A DNA stretch of 64,000 nucleotides from Desulfocucumis palustris (GCF_002933875.1 NZ_BFAV01000092.1:1-64000); one strand, 5' to 3'; shown: positions 42,460 through 51,686, counted from the stretch's first letter. Numbers and translations: made by a program. The notes: generated by a model from the letters alone, not told the origin.

Positions 42460-43692
42460 ATGATAAAAAAAATAGGCGAAAATTGGCAAATATATTTTTC
42501 CGTGCTTTTTGTCATGACCGGGCTGGGCGTGGTTGGCCCCATTTTGCACGATATCCAGGTTTATTTTAAGCTGGAGAGCGCGGCCAGGACAAGCCTGGTC
42601 ATTTCTGTTTTTGCCTTTACCAGGCTGCTCCTTGATATACCGTCCAGCTTTCTGACCCGGCGGTTAAATCTGGAATGGGTTTTGTGCTGGGGCGCTGTTC
42701 TTGTAATTGCGGGCTCTCTAATCACGGCCCTGGCGCCTGACTATTCTTTCCTTTTACTGGGCAGGGCGGTGGCCGGCGGGGGATCGGCCCTGACAATCAT
42801 TTCAGCGGTGGTTATGCTGAATAAAAAAGCAGACTCCCAAAACCGGGGAAGCCTCCTGGCAACATACCAGGCCTTTTTGCTTGGCGGGGTATCCCTGGGG
42901 CCTGCCCTGGGCGGCCTGGCGGCTTACGCCTTTAACTGGCGCGCCGCTTTCTGGACAGGCTGCCTGGCCGGCCTTCTGGCACTGGCCTGCAATATTGGTT
43001 TGCTCAGGAAACCGGTGAACGGAGAGTCCCGGCCGGCTGTCCGGGACGACGGGGAATGCGGGGTCCAAAACATTAATAATAATTCGCGCCTGGAACGTAC
43101 TTTTTGGATTGATGTAATCGCCGTTAACTTTGTAACCTTTGTTCTTTTGTTTGTTCTTGAAGGATTCAACAACACTATCATTCCGCTTTACGGCAGCAGG
43201 GTGCTGGGGCTTGAACCCGGAGTCCTGGGGATAATTCTCGGCGCCATGGCTGTAGTCAGGTTTGCTGTCAGCCTGTTTGGCGGCGTCCTGTCGGACAAAT
43301 ACGGCCGGGGAGCCATACTAATCCCCTGTTTACTGGTGGCGGGCATTGGAACCATGTGCCTGAAGTTCGCCGATACCACCGCTGTTTTTGTAATAGTGGC
43401 GGCCCTGTTCGCATTTGGCAGAATGGGCAACAATATCAATTTAGCTTTACTGGGGGATGTTACCCCGCCTGATAGAATGGGGATGATGATAGGGATTAAC
43501 AGGTTCTTTTGTGATCTGGGGCTGGTCCTGGGCCCCTGGTTTCTGGGCATGGTGGTTGATATCTGGGGTTTTGAGGCCTCGGGTATTGTGGTTGGCGCCG
43601 CCGCCTGGCTGATGGCGTTTATTGTCTGGAAATTTTTCGGCCTGGGAATACCCGGCCGGCAGTCCACTGCCGGCCGGGTGGAAAATGAATAG
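42460..43692 (+). CDS. Major facilitator superfamily transporter
   Basis: About 410 residues and twelve membrane segments. Motif A-like GGVLSDKYGRG lies in the second half, and SSFLTRRLNLEWVL at the corresponding first-half loop. GRAVAGGGSALTIISAVVMLN is typical of drug/organic-acid MFS members. The start is unclear: ATG 42460 gives the most normal N-terminus, while ATG 42436 adds eight residues; neither has a strong site. Last gene of the Tct operon, perhaps exporting a product. Substrate unknown. Confidence 0.8.
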   Translation: MIKKIGENWQIYFSVLFVMTGLGVVGPILHDIQVYFKLESAARTSLVISVFAFTRLLLDIPSSFLTRRLNLEWVLCWGAVLVIAGSLITALAPDYSFLLLGRAVAGGGSALTIISAVVMLNKKADSQNRGSLLATYQAFLLGGVSLGPALGGLAAYAFNWRAAFWTGCLAGLLALACNIGLLRKPVNGESRPAVRDDGECGVQNINNNSRLERTFWIDVIAVNFVTFVLLFVLEGFNNTIIPLYGSRVLGLEPGVLGIILGAMAVVRFAVSLFGGVLSDKYGRGAILIPCLLVAGIGTMCLKFADTTAVFVIVAALFAFGRMGNNINLALLGDVTPPDRMGMMIGINRFFCDLGLVLGPWFLGMVVDIWGFEASGIVVGAAAWLMAFIVWKFFGLGIPGRQSTAGRVENE

Positions 43693-43800
43693 CCGCTACC
43701 CGGCTGACCCGGGATAGCGGCACCTTTATGGCAGGGAGTAATATTTCATTATCCCTGCCATATTTGTTTGCGCGCCCCGTTTTTTGCCGGGGCGCCCGGT
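43691..43800. terminator. Three hairpins at a convergent junction
   Basis: Stems CCGCTA/TAGCGG (43693-43720), TGGCAGGGA/TCCCTGCCA (43729-43760, then TATTTGTTT) and CGCCCCG/CGGGGCG (43773-43794, then CCGGTTTT) lie between the MFS gene and the convergent oxidoreductase operon. The second and third are good plus-strand terminators. Confidence 0.75.
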
Positions 43801-43811
43801 TTTGTTGAAAG

Positions 43812-44345
43812 TTAACTGACGGCCAGTGAATATCCCAGTTCAAATGCTTTTTTATTCTCTTCGTGAAATTTGGGGATTTTTTGCAGCATTACCTTCAGCA
43901 CCTGGTCTTTGCTTAAAGTGCCGTCCAGCAGTCTGGTCAGGTATCCCAGGACCACCACATTGGCATATATTTCCCGGCCCAGTTCGTTTATGGCCATTTC
44001 CCGGGCGTTCACCGAAATCTGCCGGCAGTGGAGGCCGTGGTCCTGCTCCACGTAATAAGGCTCATAAATAATGACACCCTGGCTCACCAGCGGTTTGAAT
44101 TTGTTGTAAGCCGCCTTGGACATGGCCACCAGAAAATCAGGGTCTTCGCATACCGGACTGTCCACCGGCGCGTCGGATATAACCACCTGTGTCCTGACGT
44201 AGCCGCCCCTGGTTTCCGTTCCGTGGCTGACCAGCATGGTGGTATACAGGTTTTCGTCAACCGAAACCTGGGCCAGTATCTGTCCCAGCCTCACCACTCC
44301 CTGGCCGCCGAAACCGCTAATCAGCACTTCGATCCTTTTTCCCAT
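43812..44345 (-). CDS. 2-oxoacid:ferredoxin oxidoreductase gamma subunit
   Basis: A 177-residue gamma domain, starting IEVLISGFGGQGVVRLGQIL with the SHGTETRGG motif (usual SYGPEARGG) that binds the CoA substrate region. ATG at 44345 overlaps the stop of the beta gene and follows AAGGAGGG. It is the last gene of the four-gene unit GltD-like, alpha, beta, gamma. The complex decarboxylates a 2-oxo acid to acyl-CoA and reduces ferredoxin. Order and sequence resemble 2-oxoglutarate/2-oxoacid (Kor) types; exact specificity unproven. Confidence 0.9.
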   Translation of the reverse strand: MGKRIEVLISGFGGQGVVRLGQILAQVSVDENLYTTMLVSHGTETRGGYVRTQVVISDAPVDSPVCEDPDFLVAMSKAAYNKFKPLVSQGVIIYEPYYVEQDHGLHCRQISVNAREMAINELGREIYANVVVLGYLTRLLDGTLSKDQVLKVMLQKIPKFHEENKKAFELGYSLAVS

Positions 44346-45184
44346 CAGCGCGCCCTCCTTTGAATCTCCCTGGTAAACTCCAAAAGCCTGGCGGAGAATT
44401 CCTGTCTGGTGTTGGAGGCGTCGTGGTAAATCCCGGTTCTGAAGCACATTTCGTTCTCCGGCACCCTGTCGTGCAGCCCGTAGGTGCGTTCCTTGATCCA
44501 GTTGTACATGGCTATGGGTTTTCTTGTCCCCAGCGCCCGGTCGGAGAAGTTGGTCACGCAGGGATATATCACATGCACCAGGGAGAACCCTTTATTGAGG
44601 ATTGCTTTTTTAATGCTTTCCACCGCTTCCTGGCCCTGCAGGCTGGTATGCCTGGCCAGGAAAGTCGCCCCGGCGTCCTTAAGAATATTGAGCACATCCT
44701 GGCCTTCCTGCATAAAATTTGATTCGTAGGTGCCGTAGGGTGAGCTGTCGGTTTTTACCCCCAGGGGAGTGGTCCAGCCGTATTGCCCGCCGGTGGACAT
44801 GTAACCCAGGTTGTCGCAGACCACCACAGTCATATCCACGTTGCGCCGGGCGCAGTGCAGAAGGTTTAAGAAACCGATTCCGAAGGAGTCGCCGTCGCCC
44901 ACGGTGCAGATGATCTTTTTATCCGGCGGCAGGGCGATGCGCAGGCCCGAGGCTATGGCGTATACCCTGCCGTGGGTGCCGGCAAAGTTGTCGCCCTTCC
45001 AGGTGGCAAAGGTCTGCCGGCCGGCGCAGCCGATGCCTGTGCCCCATACCACGTCTTCCACGCCCAGACCCAGTTCGTCGATGGCCTTAACGGTTTTTTT
45101 ATGCACCTGACCCAGCCCGCACCCGCTGCAGGCGGTGCTGGGTATCTTTCTGGGCCGCAGGTATTTGTTTGCCAGATAATCCAT
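44345..45184 (-). CDS. 2-oxoacid:ferredoxin oxidoreductase beta subunit (TPP-binding)
   Basis: 279 residues. STACSGCGLGQVHK provides cluster cysteines, and the TPP/Mg motif runs from VGDGDSFGIGFLNLLHCARR to NLGYMSTGGQYGWTTP. Cys residues at 19, 22 and later positions suit one [4Fe-4S] cluster. It ends in a one-base overlap with the gamma gene and starts 3 bp after alpha, so the subunits are translated together. Confidence 0.92.
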   Translation of the reverse strand: MDYLANKYLRPRKIPSTACSGCGLGQVHKKTVKAIDELGLGVEDVVWGTGIGCAGRQTFATWKGDNFAGTHGRVYAIASGLRIALPPDKKIICTVGDGDSFGIGFLNLLHCARRNVDMTVVVCDNLGYMSTGGQYGWTTPLGVKTDSSPYGTYESNFMQEGQDVLNILKDAGATFLARHTSLQGQEAVESIKKAILNKGFSLVHVIYPCVTNFSDRALGTRKPIAMYNWIKERTYGLHDRVPENEMCFRTGIYHDASNTRQEFSARLLEFTREIQRRAR

Positions 45185-45187
45185 CTT

Positions 45188-46363
45188 TTACCACGCCTCC
45201 CATTCCCAGTTGTCTGACCGGACCAGCGGTTCGCCGTTTAGAATTTGTTTTATTTGCAGCAGCATCTCGGCCACGCTGGGCAGTTCGCCGCATTTTCCGA
45301 AGAAATGCACGTTGCTGCCCGTGGGGACGCAGCGCTGCACCTCGCGAACCAACTGGCCGTCGTAGTTCAGTTCCACCACCAGGTAGTTGGTCTTCCTGTG
45401 GTATAGGTCGTCCAAAAAGGGCCAGAGAGAAATGGGCCGGATGCAGCCGACCTTCAAACCTTCTTCCCGGGCCTTTTTGACGCAGCTGATCATGACCCGG
45501 GACGGGCTGCCGTACGCAACCAGCACCACATCGGGATCGTCGTCCATGAAATGCTCTTCATAGCGCCGGATAACTTCCTTATTGTTCCTGACCTTGTTAA
45601 TCAGCCTGTAGGAGTGTTTGTGCGCCCATTCCACCTCCTCGGTATCATAGCCCTCGTCGGTGGGGGTCCAGTCGGAGCAGGTGCCGCCGGTGTTGTGGCC
45701 CATTACCACCGGCGGCACGTCCAGCTGGTCGGTGAAGGGATAGAACACCGGGCCCCGGCAAATTTCACGCTCTTTAAAGCGAAGGCCCATTTTTTCTATT
45801 TCTTCCCTGGTTTCCGGAAGCTCCAGGGTTTCCCAGCCGTCGGTGACCAACTGGTCGGCCAGAACGGTAACGGGCATTCTAAACCGCTCCGAAAGGTAAA
45901 ATGCTTCCACGGTCAGGGAGAATGCCTCCTGTACGCTATTGGGGGCCAGCACGATGGTTTCGGCATTGCCGCCGTGGGTTGGGTACCTGGCAATGTAAAA
46001 TTCCCCCTGGCCCGGGGCGCCGGTGATGCCTGATACCGGGCCGACCCGCTGGGCGTTTACCACCACAATGGGTATTTCACAGCCCAGGGCCCAGCCGTAA
46101 GGGTCGGCGTATAAAATATAGCCCGGGCCCGAGGTGGCGGTCATGGTTTTCAAGCCGCCCAGGGAGGCGCCCACCGCAATATGCATCCCGGTCATCTCGT
46201 CCTCGGCCTGAACGTAATAGCCGCCCACCTCCGGCAGTCTGCGGGACATGTTCTCGGCTATCTCGGTGGCCGGGGTGATGGGGTAGCCGGCGAATACTTT
46301 GCAGCCGGCCAGTATGGCCCCTTCCGTGATGGCTCTGTTGCCTGTATCGAAGTAGCGTTTCAT
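45188..46363 (-). CDS. 2-oxoacid:ferredoxin oxidoreductase alpha subunit
   Basis: 391 residues with the pyrimidine-binding domain from the N-terminus (GNRAITEGAILAGCKVFAGY, PITPATEIAENMSRRLPEVG) and the conserved ATSGPGYILYADPYGWALG. Domain II with VVELNYDGQLVREVQR lies near the C-terminus. Its ATG overlaps the stop of the FAD-oxidoreductase gene. It has no fused gamma domain, consistent with a separate gamma gene downstream. Confidence 0.93.
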   Translation of the reverse strand: MKRYFDTGNRAITEGAILAGCKVFAGYPITPATEIAENMSRRLPEVGGYYVQAEDEMTGMHIAVGASLGGLKTMTATSGPGYILYADPYGWALGCEIPIVVVNAQRVGPVSGITGAPGQGEFYIARYPTHGGNAETIVLAPNSVQEAFSLTVEAFYLSERFRMPVTVLADQLVTDGWETLELPETREEIEKMGLRFKEREICRGPVFYPFTDQLDVPPVVMGHNTGGTCSDWTPTDEGYDTEEVEWAHKHSYRLINKVRNNKEVIRRYEEHFMDDDPDVVLVAYGSPSRVMISCVKKAREEGLKVGCIRPISLWPFLDDLYHRKTNYLVVELNYDGQLVREVQRCVPTGSNVHFFGKCGELPSVAEMLLQIKQILNGEPLVRSDNWEWEAW

Positions 46364-47982
46364 TAATCAGCTTCACCTGCTTTCTCAATGCTGATGGCAA
46401 AATCGGGGCAAACAAAGAAGCATTTGTAGCAGCCCACGCATTTTTCATCATGCGCCGCCTGCATTGGCTTGTATCCCCGGTCATTGAATCCGCCCGCAGG
46501 GTCGAACACGCCCGGGCGGCAAACCTCCTGGCAATAACCGCAGGCTTTGCAGGCCGCGTAGTCCACCTCCACTTTGAATCTGGTGACGTCGCAGCCAAGG
46601 CAGCGCCGGGCTTCACGCCTGGCGACGTTTTCGCTGAAGGGTGTTTCCACTGCCTGGAAGGTATTCAGCCGCTGTCCGTACGGGATGGTGCGCGTGAAAG
46701 CCCTCTCCGTGCCCATGGGCATGGCCGGGGCCGGCGCGGGCATTTCTCCGGGCGCCAGGGCTTCGTGAATATCTCCGTCTCCGCCCAGGTATCTGTCAAT
46801 TGCTCCGGCTGCCCGCTTGCCCTGGGCCACTGCCTGGATAATGGATGAGGGGCCGGTTACGGCGTCACCGGCGGCAAATACGCCCTCCATGCTTGTGGCC
46901 AGGGTGTCGTCGTTTACCTGAATGGTGCCGTCGGGGTTGCCGGCCACCTTGAATACCAGGGGGTCGGCTTTTTGGCCGATGGCGACTATTACCGCGTCGG
47001 TGGCAATGGTGAACTCACTGCCCTCCACCGGGACGGGAGCGGGTCTGCCGCCGGCGTCCCGGGAGCCCGGCTTTGTTCTGACGCAGGTTAGCAGGCCCCG
47101 GGTTGCTTTCACCGGCGCGGCCTGACATTCAATTATTACGCCTTCTTCCAGGGCGGCGGCGATCTCCTCTGCGCCGGCGGGCATCTGGTCCAGGGCGCGG
47201 CGGTAGATGACCGCCACTTCTCCGGCGCCCAGGCGAACCGCGGACCTGGCCGCATCAATGGCTGTGTTGCCGCCGCCGATTACGGCCACTCTCCGGCCGG
47301 GGGAGGCCGCGGTGCCATTGTTCACGTCTTGCAGAAAGCTGATGCCGTCAATAACCGGCATTTCCTCTCCGGCCATGCCGAGCTTGCTGCTTTGCCAGGC
47401 GCCGGAAGCCAGGAACACGGCGTTATAGCCCTCCCGCAACAGGGATGCCGCCGAATCGATCCTGGTCCCGGTTTTGATGGCGATGCCCCGGCCGGCGATT
47501 TCGGCAATTTCGGCGTCAAGGATGGAACCGGGCAGGCGGTAGGAGGGGATGCCATAGCGCATCATGCCGCCTGCCTCCGGCATGGCCTCGTAAACAGTCA
47601 CCCGGTGCCCCTTGCCGGCCAGATAATAGGCCGCGGTCAGTCCGCAGGGGCCCGCCCCCACCACCGCCGCTTTTTTGCCGGTGGAAGGCGCGATTTTTAC
47701 ATTTTGTTTCCACAGCCCGCCGCCTATTTCCGCGGCGCTGCGCTTGAGCATGCGGATGGCCAGCGGCTGGTCGTACTGCGCCCTGGCGCATTTGGTTTCA
47801 CAGGGATGTACGCAGGCATAGCCGCATACGGCGGGGAAAGGGATGCTCTCTCTTATTACCGACAGTGCCTCGTCAAATTTGCCTTGCCTGATGTACCTGA
47901 TATATACGGGTACGTTTACTCCTGCCGGGCAGGCTTCGCGGCAGGGGGGCAAAGTGTAATTTTCCTTTCGGGTTGCTCCCAT
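46363..47982 (-). CDS. GltD-like FAD oxidoreductase with C-terminal ferredoxin domain
   Basis: 539 residues. The N-terminal Cys cluster domain (PPCREACPAGVNVPVYI, VCGYACVHPCETKCAR) precedes two nucleotide folds (FAD at VVGAGPCGLTAAYYLAGKG, NAD(P)H at VAVIGGGNTAIDAARSA). The C-terminus carries two [4Fe-4S] motifs, CKACGYCQEVC and CVGCYKCFFVC. It likely passes electrons between reduced ferredoxin and NAD(P). It heads the oxidoreductase operon behind its own sigma54 promoter. Confidence 0.92.
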   Translation of the reverse strand: MGATRKENYTLPPCREACPAGVNVPVYIRYIRQGKFDEALSVIRESIPFPAVCGYACVHPCETKCARAQYDQPLAIRMLKRSAAEIGGGLWKQNVKIAPSTGKKAAVVGAGPCGLTAAYYLAGKGHRVTVYEAMPEAGGMMRYGIPSYRLPGSILDAEIAEIAGRGIAIKTGTRIDSAASLLREGYNAVFLASGAWQSSKLGMAGEEMPVIDGISFLQDVNNGTAASPGRRVAVIGGGNTAIDAARSAVRLGAGEVAVIYRRALDQMPAGAEEIAAALEEGVIIECQAAPVKATRGLLTCVRTKPGSRDAGGRPAPVPVEGSEFTIATDAVIVAIGQKADPLVFKVAGNPDGTIQVNDDTLATSMEGVFAAGDAVTGPSSIIQAVAQGKRAAGAIDRYLGGDGDIHEALAPGEMPAPAPAMPMGTERAFTRTIPYGQRLNTFQAVETPFSENVARREARRCLGCDVTRFKVEVDYAACKACGYCQEVCRPGVFDPAGGFNDRGYKPMQAAHDEKCVGCYKCFFVCPDFAISIEKAGEAD

Positions 47983-48061
47983 ATAAGCTTTTTACACTCC
48001 TTCCTGTGATAACTGGTTAATTGGCTGTTAACAACGTTGTATTTGTGCCGCAACTCTATTT

Positions 48062-48077
48062 AGCAAGTTTCGCGCCA
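48062..48077 (-). promoter_or_regulatory. Sigma54 (-24/-12) promoter 3
   Basis: On the minus strand, TGGCGCGAAACTTGCT fits TGGCACG-N4-TTGCW with one mismatch. It lies 80 bp upstream of the GltD-like gene and reads towards it. Confidence 0.7.
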
Positions 48078-48165
48078 AAAGGATTAATGCGCTTTTAAAT
48101 TGCTCTCCCGGCCTTTTTTATGAATATGGGGATTCCCGGCTCCCCCAAACCGGCCCAATAATAAA

Positions 48166-48200
48166 CCAATTCATAATTTATTTGGGGTGTAATGGGGGCT
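48166..48200. promoter_or_regulatory. Putative activator site (UAS) 3
   Basis: CCAATT (48166-48171) followed by TTTGGGGTGTAATGGGGGCT (48181-48200) agrees at 14 of 20 positions with the UAS 1 core. It lies about 110 bp upstream of sigma54 promoter 3, in opposite orientation relative to that promoter. Confidence 0.5.
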
Positions 48201-48279
48201 GCGGGCGGCAGGCGGGTTGTTTTAAAAATAATACCCCTGACCGGAGCCAGGGGAAATGCAAAGGGAGATTTGCAAACAT

Positions 48280-49479
48280 TTAGGAGTTTGTGATGGAGAT
48301 CCTGTCCAGCGCCTTTTCAATTCTTTCAAATGCCTCATTTATTTCCTTGGTGGACACCAGGAGCGACAATCTCAGGTAACCTTCCCCCGCTTTGCCGAAG
48401 GCGGTGCCGGGGAAGGTAAATACCCTGGCATTTTTCAGCAGGTACACCGCAAGGTCAAAGGACTTCATTTCGTACTTTGAAACATCCGGTAATATATAGA
48501 ATGAGCCCCCCGGCGCAACATATTTCCAGCCCAAACGATCCAGCCACCTCATGGCTGCCTGGCGCCGTTCCTGGTACACGGCGACTGTCTCCTTAACGCA
48601 GTCCTGGGATTCTTCCAGCGCCGCCAGGGCCGCGTATTGAGATACCGCGGGCGCGCAAATGGTTACGGAGTATTTGAGGTTGAGCATGGGAGAAATAATA
48701 TCACCGGGGCCGGCAAGGTAGCCCACTCTCCAGCCGGTCATGGAATAGGCTTTGGAAAAACCGTTAACTGTAAGGGTGCGCTCGAACATTCTGGGCAGGG
48801 AGGCCACGCTGGTTGTCTGAATCCCGTCAAAAACCAGACGCTCGTAGAGCTCGTCCGATATTACCACCAGATCCTCCCGCTCGGCCAGTTCAGCTATTTT
48901 CACAAGGTTGCCACGGCTGATAACAGCCCCGGTGGGGTTGTTGGGGGAAATAATTAATAGCATTTTTGATTTTGGCGTAATTACCTCGGCCACGTCTTCC
49001 GCCGTTATTTCAAAGTTATTCTCCGCCCTGGCCACCACCGGCACTATTTTGCCCCCCGCTATTTCAATGCAGCTATCGTAGGGAGTGTATCTGGGTTCCG
49101 GTACGATTACCTCGTCGCCCGGGTTTATTAAGGTCATCATGGCTAAAAAGATAGCCTCCTGGGCCCCCACTGTAACAATTATCTCCTTGTCCGGGTTGAC
49201 CGATATGCCGTTTTCCTCCGCCAGTTTTTTGCTTATGGCCTTTCTTAAACCGGGCAGGCCGGCCCAGGCCGTATAGTGGGTGGCGCCCTCCGCCAAGGCT
49301 TCCTGGGCCGCCTTGATTATGTGCCGCGGGGTGGGCAGATCCGGGTCGCCCCGGCCCAAATTGATTATCTGGCCCAGCTCGTTGGCTAATTCAATTAATT
49401 TACGGCGTTCGTCCGCCGGGTTCTCTCCTTTGGCGCGATCGGATAAAAAACGTTTATTGGATGACAAATTAGTGCTCAT
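48280..49479 (-). CDS. Class I/II pyridoxal-phosphate aminotransferase
   Basis: A 399-residue fold-type I enzyme. The Schiff-base lysine lies in TVNGFSKAYSMTGWRVGYLAGP. The cofactor-phosphate arginine is in the same block, and SPNNPTGAVISR and SDELYERLVFDG are family motifs. It resembles aspartate/aromatic aminotransferases, interconverting an amino acid and a 2-oxo acid. It would feed the oxidoreductase downstream. It lies 19 bp after the creatininase-family gene, in the same operon. Confidence 0.92.
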   Translation of the reverse strand: MSTNLSSNKRFLSDRAKGENPADERRKLIELANELGQIINLGRGDPDLPTPRHIIKAAQEALAEGATHYTAWAGLPGLRKAISKKLAEENGISVNPDKEIIVTVGAQEAIFLAMMTLINPGDEVIVPEPRYTPYDSCIEIAGGKIVPVVARAENNFEITAEDVAEVITPKSKMLLIISPNNPTGAVISRGNLVKIAELAEREDLVVISDELYERLVFDGIQTTSVASLPRMFERTLTVNGFSKAYSMTGWRVGYLAGPGDIISPMLNLKYSVTICAPAVSQYAALAALEESQDCVKETVAVYQERRQAAMRWLDRLGWKYVAPGGSFYILPDVSKYEMKSFDLAVYLLKNARVFTFPGTAFGKAGEGYLRLSLLVSTKEINEAFERIEKALDRISITNS

Positions 49480-49498
49480 TTATAAACACCGCCTGATT

Positions 49499-50365
49499 CT
49501 AAAATCTTTCGGGAAAATCTTTTTTGGTTATTTCCACGGGAACAGCCTTTAATTTTGTTAAAAATTCGGCGAACAGGTCAATCATTCTGCCGTATATCTT
49601 TTCCCCCTTTTCCCTGCTGGCCAGGTGAGGATTTCCCATAATTCCCGTTTTGCTGTATTCCCACTGGTCAAAGGGAAAACGAATGGGAAAATCTTTGTAC
49701 TTGAACCCGAATCCCGAGCCCGAATCCTTTACACTGCCCCCGGGAAGATAGCCGGGGGTGGTGGGAAGGGTTTTTTCCACTCTATCCAGGCGCACCAGGT
49801 CGGGGCAGATGAGCATGGCCCCGGAGGTTTCAATCTCTCCGGCGTGCCAGCCCGGCAATTGGTCCTTGCCCTCAATAAGATCTTCGCAGAGTTCGGAAAA
49901 AACTTCGGTATCGGCTGCGTAACCCACCGCCATTGCCCCTGTTTCGTAACGCAGGGCCCTGATTACCCGGTCCACGGTGGGAGCGTTGCTGGTATGTCCC
50001 GTGCTGAAGACGATTTTTTTGAAGCCGTGGTAAATCAGGCTACGGCCAATGTCGTACAGTACGTTAAACAGGGTTTCATCCCGGAGCGTTATGGTGCCGG
50101 GTTCGTCGGGGCGCATGTGGAAACAGCTGTAACCGTACGGCAGCAAAGGGGCCACGGGGACTTCCGCCTTTTTGGCCGCTTCAATGCAGACATAGTATCC
50201 CGCATAGGAATCAATGCCCATTGGCAGACCCGGGCCGTGTTGCTCGGTGCTGCCGATGGGAACCAGTACCACATCGGTTTTTTTCAGCCATTCTTTTACT
50301 TCCACCCAGGTAAGATCAAAAATCCGGTACTTGGAGTTTTCCTTGTTTTTATCCTCGGTGTTCAT
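49499..50365 (-). CDS. Creatininase-family metal-dependent hydrolase
   Basis: 288 residues with the family's metal-binding motifs: VPIGSTEQHGPGLPMGIDSY (Glu, His, Asp), FSTGHTSN (His) and HAGEIETSGAML (Glu). CFHMRPDEPGTITL matches the HxxFPGTISL substrate region. Members open cyclic amides or related rings, including creatinine and, in one Thermotoga pathway, a diketo-inositol. No creatinase or sarcosine genes are present, so creatinine is unlikely as substrate. It follows the lyase-like gene by 36 bp. Confidence 0.88.
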   Translation of the reverse strand: MNTEDKNKENSKYRIFDLTWVEVKEWLKKTDVVLVPIGSTEQHGPGLPMGIDSYAGYYVCIEAAKKAEVPVAPLLPYGYSCFHMRPDEPGTITLRDETLFNVLYDIGRSLIYHGFKKIVFSTGHTSNAPTVDRVIRALRYETGAMAVGYAADTEVFSELCEDLIEGKDQLPGWHAGEIETSGAMLICPDLVRLDRVEKTLPTTPGYLPGGSVKDSGSGFGFKYKDFPIRFPFDQWEYSKTGIMGNPHLASREKGEKIYGRMIDLFAEFLTKLKAVPVEITKKDFPERF

Positions 50366-50401
50366 TTGGTTCCCTCCAGTTATTACTTAAAATACTTTGC
50401 A

Positions 50402-51634
50402 CTAGGAGTTGGAATAGAGGTCGAATTTCTCCAAAAGGCTTTTGAATTCTTTAATTGTAATCAATCTTTTTAAGCGGCTTGCCTCATTTTTTACCTCGTT
50501 CACCAGTTCTTTCACAGTGTCTTCATCAGCGGAGACATTAAGCTTGTCCAGCCACCACAGAATATTTGCCCGGCCGCATTTTTTACCAAGCTCAATGTCG
50601 TGGCTCCTGGCGAATATTTCCGGCTGGAAGGGTTCGACGGTATGAGGATTTTTTACCAGGGCCGCCACGGGAATACCGGCCTCCCAGGTGAATACCTTTT
50701 CGCCCACCACCGGCTTGTTGGGAGGGAATTTCCAGCCGCTGATGGTATGAATCCTCTGCACAACTTCGTACAGGGCCTCAAAATCAAGGCCTGTTTCCAA
50801 TCCATAGAGATACTGCAGTGCCATCGCCAGCTCTTCCGTGGCCGCGTTACCGGCTCTTTGACCGAACGAGCTGACAGTGCAGGAAATAGACTCCGCCCCG
50901 TTTTCTATGCTGGCCAGAGAGTTTGCCACCCCCAGGCCGAAGTCGTTGTGGCAATGCACCTCTATGGGCACATCAACCCACTGGCTTACTTTTCTTACCA
51001 GGTAGCCCATGCCCCCTGTATTGACGCAGCCCGCGGTGTCCACCACGGATACCCTGTCCACCCGGGCCTTGGGCACAACGGTGGTCAGCAGTTTCTGTAA
51101 AAATTCTTCCCTGGCCCTGGTGGAATCAATCATGAACAGGTATGTGCTGAGACCCTTCTCCTTGGCATAGCTGGCCACCCGTAAAGCTTTTTCTATCACC
51201 TCTTCTTCTTTCCAGCCGAATTGATATTTCAGCCGGACATAGCTGACGGGAACCTCGATAATGGCCCCCCAGACACCGCAATTCGCCGCCAGGTCTATGT
51301 CTTTTTCCATGGCCCGGCAGAGACAGGTGATTTTAGCCTGGAGTCCGTCTCCGGCAATTCTCTCCAGCGCGGCCTGATCCTCCCTGGAAACCGCCGGAAA
51401 GGCAGCCTCGATATAATGAATTCCCGCCTTTGACAGCCCGCGGGCTATTTCCAGTTTGTCCTCTTTGCTGAAAACCACCGCCGGCGCCTGTTCCCCGTCG
51501 CGCAGGGTTGAATCGTGCAAGGTTACTTGTTTGGGGAATGATATTCCGGACCGCACTTCCGGCAGAAAATTAAAATGGCTGACCCAACTGCGGTTAGTTT
51601 TCCACGGCCCCTGTTCCAGGTTTAAAAGGTTCAA
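50402..51634 (-). CDS. HMG-CoA-lyase/isopropylmalate-synthase-like (HMGL) enzyme
   Basis: A 410-residue DRE-TIM barrel enzyme. The signature LHDSTLRDGEQAPAVVFSKE gives metal and catalytic residues, and EVHCHNDFGLGVANSLASIE gives the metal histidines. GQRAGNAATEELAMAL is the glycine-rich end typical of synthases such as isopropylmalate and homocitrate synthase. It either condenses acetyl-CoA with a 2-oxo acid or cleaves such a product. The start appears to be TTG at 51634, overlapping the stop of a 3-codon mini-ORF. First gene of the operon. Confidence 0.85.
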   Translation of the reverse strand: MNLLNLEQGPWKTNRSWVSHFNFLPEVRSGISFPKQVTLHDSTLRDGEQAPAVVFSKEDKLEIARGLSKAGIHYIEAAFPAVSREDQAALERIAGDGLQAKITCLCRAMEKDIDLAANCGVWGAIIEVPVSYVRLKYQFGWKEEEVIEKALRVASYAKEKGLSTYLFMIDSTRAREEFLQKLLTTVVPKARVDRVSVVDTAGCVNTGGMGYLVRKVSQWVDVPIEVHCHNDFGLGVANSLASIENGAESISCTVSSFGQRAGNAATEELAMALQYLYGLETGLDFEALYEVVQRIHTISGWKFPPNKPVVGEKVFTWEAGIPVAALVKNPHTVEPFQPEIFARSHDIELGKKCGRANILWWLDKLNVSADEDTVKELVNEVKNEASRLKRLITIKEFKSLLEKFDLYSNS

Positions 51635-51686
51635 AGCTTCATATACCTCCTCTTGCAGCTGATGTTTTTTCTTTCGGTTTTAAAAC

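Noticed and set aside
49499-50365. Creatinine degradation as the role of the creatininase-family gene
   Set aside because: No creatinase, sarcosine oxidase/dehydrogenase or hydantoinase genes are nearby; the operon partners act on carbon acids.
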